Below are positions 5,660-6,829 of a DNA stretch of 6,829 nucleotides, piece after piece. Position 1 is the first letter of the stretch, and every line of letters begins with the position of its first letter. The position numbers and the translations under genes were made by a program. Source of the DNA: Frankiales bacterium (GTDB lineage Bacteria > Actinomycetota > Actinomycetes > Mycobacteriales > SCTD01); the NCBI GenBank assembly GCA_025464695.1, contig JAODNQ010000291.1:1-6829 (forward strand). Reading direction: 5' to 3'. The notes beneath the pieces are model-generated. The model was given only the letters and a program-made list of their open reading frames with translations, was not told the DNA's origin and made no database searches.

Positions 5660-6572
5660 CGCGGTCGTCACCGGCGCGAAGGGGCTGGTCGGCCTCGAGG
5701 CCCGCCCCGGGGTGCCCAAGCCCGACCCGATCCTCGTCGCCGACGGCGTCACCCGGCGCTTCGGCGGCCTGACCGCCGTCGAGGTCGGGCACCTCGAGGT
5801 CCAGCGCGGCGCGATCACCGCGCTGATCGGCCCGAACGGCGCCGGCAAGACGACGTTCTTCAACCTGCTGACCGGCTTCGACAAGCCCGACGAGGGCTCG
5901 TGGACCTTCGAGGGCAAGGCGCTGTCGGGCGTGCCCGCCTACCAGGTGGCCCGGCGCGGGATGGTCCGCACCTTCCAGCTGACCAAGGCGCTGTCGAAGA
6001 TGACGGTGCTCGACAACATGCGCCTGGGCGCGACCGGCCAGCGGGGCGAGAACTTCTTCCGCGCCCTCGTCCCCGGGCTGTGGCGGTCGCAGCAGCAGGG
6101 CGTGGACGACCGCGCCCGCGACCTGCTGGCCCGCTTCAAGCTCGACGCCAAGCAGGCCGACTTCGCCGGCAGCCTCTCGGGCGGCCAGCGCAAGCTGCTC
6201 GAGATGGCCCGCGCCCTGATGGTCGAGCCGACCATGGTCATGCTCGACGAGCCGATGGCCGGCGTGAACCCGGCCCTGACGCAGTCGCTGCTGGGCCACG
6301 TGAAGGACCTGCGGGAGCAGGGGATGACGGTGCTGTTCGTCGAGCACGACATGGACATGGTCCGCGACATCAGCGACTGGGTCGTCGTGATGGCGCAGGG
6401 CAAGGTCGTGGCCGAGGGCCCGCCCGACACCGTCATGGCCGACCCCGCCGTCATCGACGCCTACCTCGGCGGGCACCACGACGCCCCGCTGTCGGTCGAA
6501 GAGGAGCAGGAGCAGCTGCAGGCCGCCGAGGCCGAGCTGGACGCCGCTGCCGAAGCGCGAGGAGACCTGTGA
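5649..6572 (+). CDS. livG: ABC transporter ATP-binding protein LivG with terminal extensions
   Basis: A 307-residue cytoplasmic ATPase, LivG class, longer than the usual ~255. Motifs: Walker A GPNGAGKTT (61-69), Q-loop RTFQLTKAL (Q110), signature LSGGQRKLLEMARAL (176-190), Walker B MVMLDEPMAGVNP (catalytic E201), H-loop VEHD (H233) and the family-typical AYLGG near 271-275. The part after LivG signature positions 100-115 (TFQLTKALSKMTVLDNM) is classic LivG. About 27 extra residues precede the core, and a 30-residue acidic tail follows it (EEEQEQLQAAEAELDAAAEARGDL), with V283, L290 and L297 at seven-residue spacing, suggesting a short helix. The start is ATG 5649, overlapping livM by 11 nt, with AAGGAG (5633-5638) 10 nt upstream inside livM. 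GTG 5712 is a weaker alternative that would remove most of the N-terminal extension. Its stop overlaps the next livF start (GTGA), indicating translational coupling. Confidence 0.94.
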   Translation: MPDSAVVTGAKGLVGLEARPGVPKPDPILVADGVTRRFGGLTAVEVGHLEVQRGAITALIGPNGAGKTTFFNLLTGFDKPDEGSWTFEGKALSGVPAYQVARRGMVRTFQLTKALSKMTVLDNMRLGATGQRGENFFRALVPGLWRSQQQGVDDRARDLLARFKLDAKQADFAGSLSGGQRKLLEMARALMVEPTMVMLDEPMAGVNPALTQSLLGHVKDLREQGMTVLFVEHDMDMVRDISDWVVVMAQGKVVAEGPPDTVMADPAVIDAYLGGHHDAPLSVEEEQEQLQAAEAELDAAAEARGDL

Positions 6573-6829
6573 CCAGCCCGCTCGCCAAGGCCAAGGCGGA
6601 GGCCGAGGCCAGCCGCTCCGCCGCCGAGGACGCCGCCCGCGCCGCCCACCTCAAGGGCGCCGAGGGCGCCCTCGTGCGCATCGACGCGCTCATCGCCGGC
6701 TACGTCCCCGGTGTCGACATCCTCAACGGCTGCGACCTGCACTGCGCGGAGGGCGAGCTGGTCGGGATCATCGGCCCGAACGGCGCCGGGAAGTCGACGC
6801 TGCTCAAGTCGCTGTTCGGCCTGGTGCCG
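6569..6829 (+). CDS. livF: ABC transporter ATP-binding protein LivF (operon copy, truncated by window edge)
   Basis: The first 87 residues of the second ATPase of the operon; the rest is outside. The ATPase fold begins near residue 35 (LVRIDALIAGYVPGVDILNGCDL), and Walker A GPNGAGKST is at 69-77. The GY at 44-45 is the typical LivF A-loop aromatic position. LivF proteins usually begin just before this strand, whereas here about 32 residues precede it: SPLAKAKAEAEASRSAAEDAAR and following, an alanine-rich, balanced-charge, probably helical segment. The start is GTG 6569 in the overlap GTGA with the livG stop, with GAGGAG (6559-6564) 4 nt before it. It differs clearly from the divergent LivF at 2439-3140 (for example GPNGAGKST against GANGAGKST, and that copy has no N-terminal extension), so the two are not a recent duplication. 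Signature and Walker B cannot be checked here. Confidence 0.9.
   Translation, partial: MTSPLAKAKAEAEASRSAAEDAARAAHLKGAEGALVRIDALIAGYVPGVDILNGCDLHCAEGELVGIIGPNGAGKSTLLKSLFGLVP

Noticed and set aside
4574..5917. A 447-codon minus-strand frame opposite livM and the start of livG
   Set aside because: Same kind of His/Gln/Asp/Glu/Gly-rich shadow with no domain, crossing two real genes on the other strand.

Overview
This GC-rich window (mostly G or C, especially at third codon positions) looks like chromosomal DNA of a high-GC actinobacterium. The evidence is the base composition, GTG starts on six of the eight genes, and an actinobacterial-type PolA N-terminus. I cannot name a genus. No tRNA, rRNA, CRISPR array or mobile element is visible, and coding density is very high.

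Left part, minus strand (1-1557): the N-terminal 303 residues of DNA polymerase I (polA, 5'-3' exonuclease domain, cut by the window edge), preceded 9 nt upstream by a GNAT-family acetyltransferase gene. The two are probably co-transcribed. A 133-nt divergent gap separates them from a plus-strand DUF554-family membrane protein (1691-2437). That gene converges, with a single base between stop codons, on a minus-strand LivF-type ABC ATPase (2439-3140).

Right part, plus strand (3283-6829): after a 142-nt divergent gap with an imperfect 26-bp inverted repeat comes a branched-chain-amino-acid-type (HAAT/Liv) ABC transporter operon in the order livH, livM, livG, livF. LivG and LivF overlap by 4 nt (GTGA), and livM and livG by 11 nt. 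The second livF runs off the right edge. LivH and LivM would form the membrane channel, and LivG with a LivF the ATPase pair. No substrate-binding protein gene is in the window, so the substrate (branched-chain amino acids, urea, amides or other) cannot be fixed.

Most notable points: LivH carries an N-terminal signal/anchor plus a carboxypeptidase-regulatory-like beta domain ahead of the permease. There are two different LivF-type ATPases, one divergent from the operon. The operon LivG has a C-terminal acidic heptad-like helix, and the operon LivF has an N-terminal Ala/charged helix. I do not see a wholly new system; the window is mainly housekeeping plus a somewhat elaborated Liv transporter.
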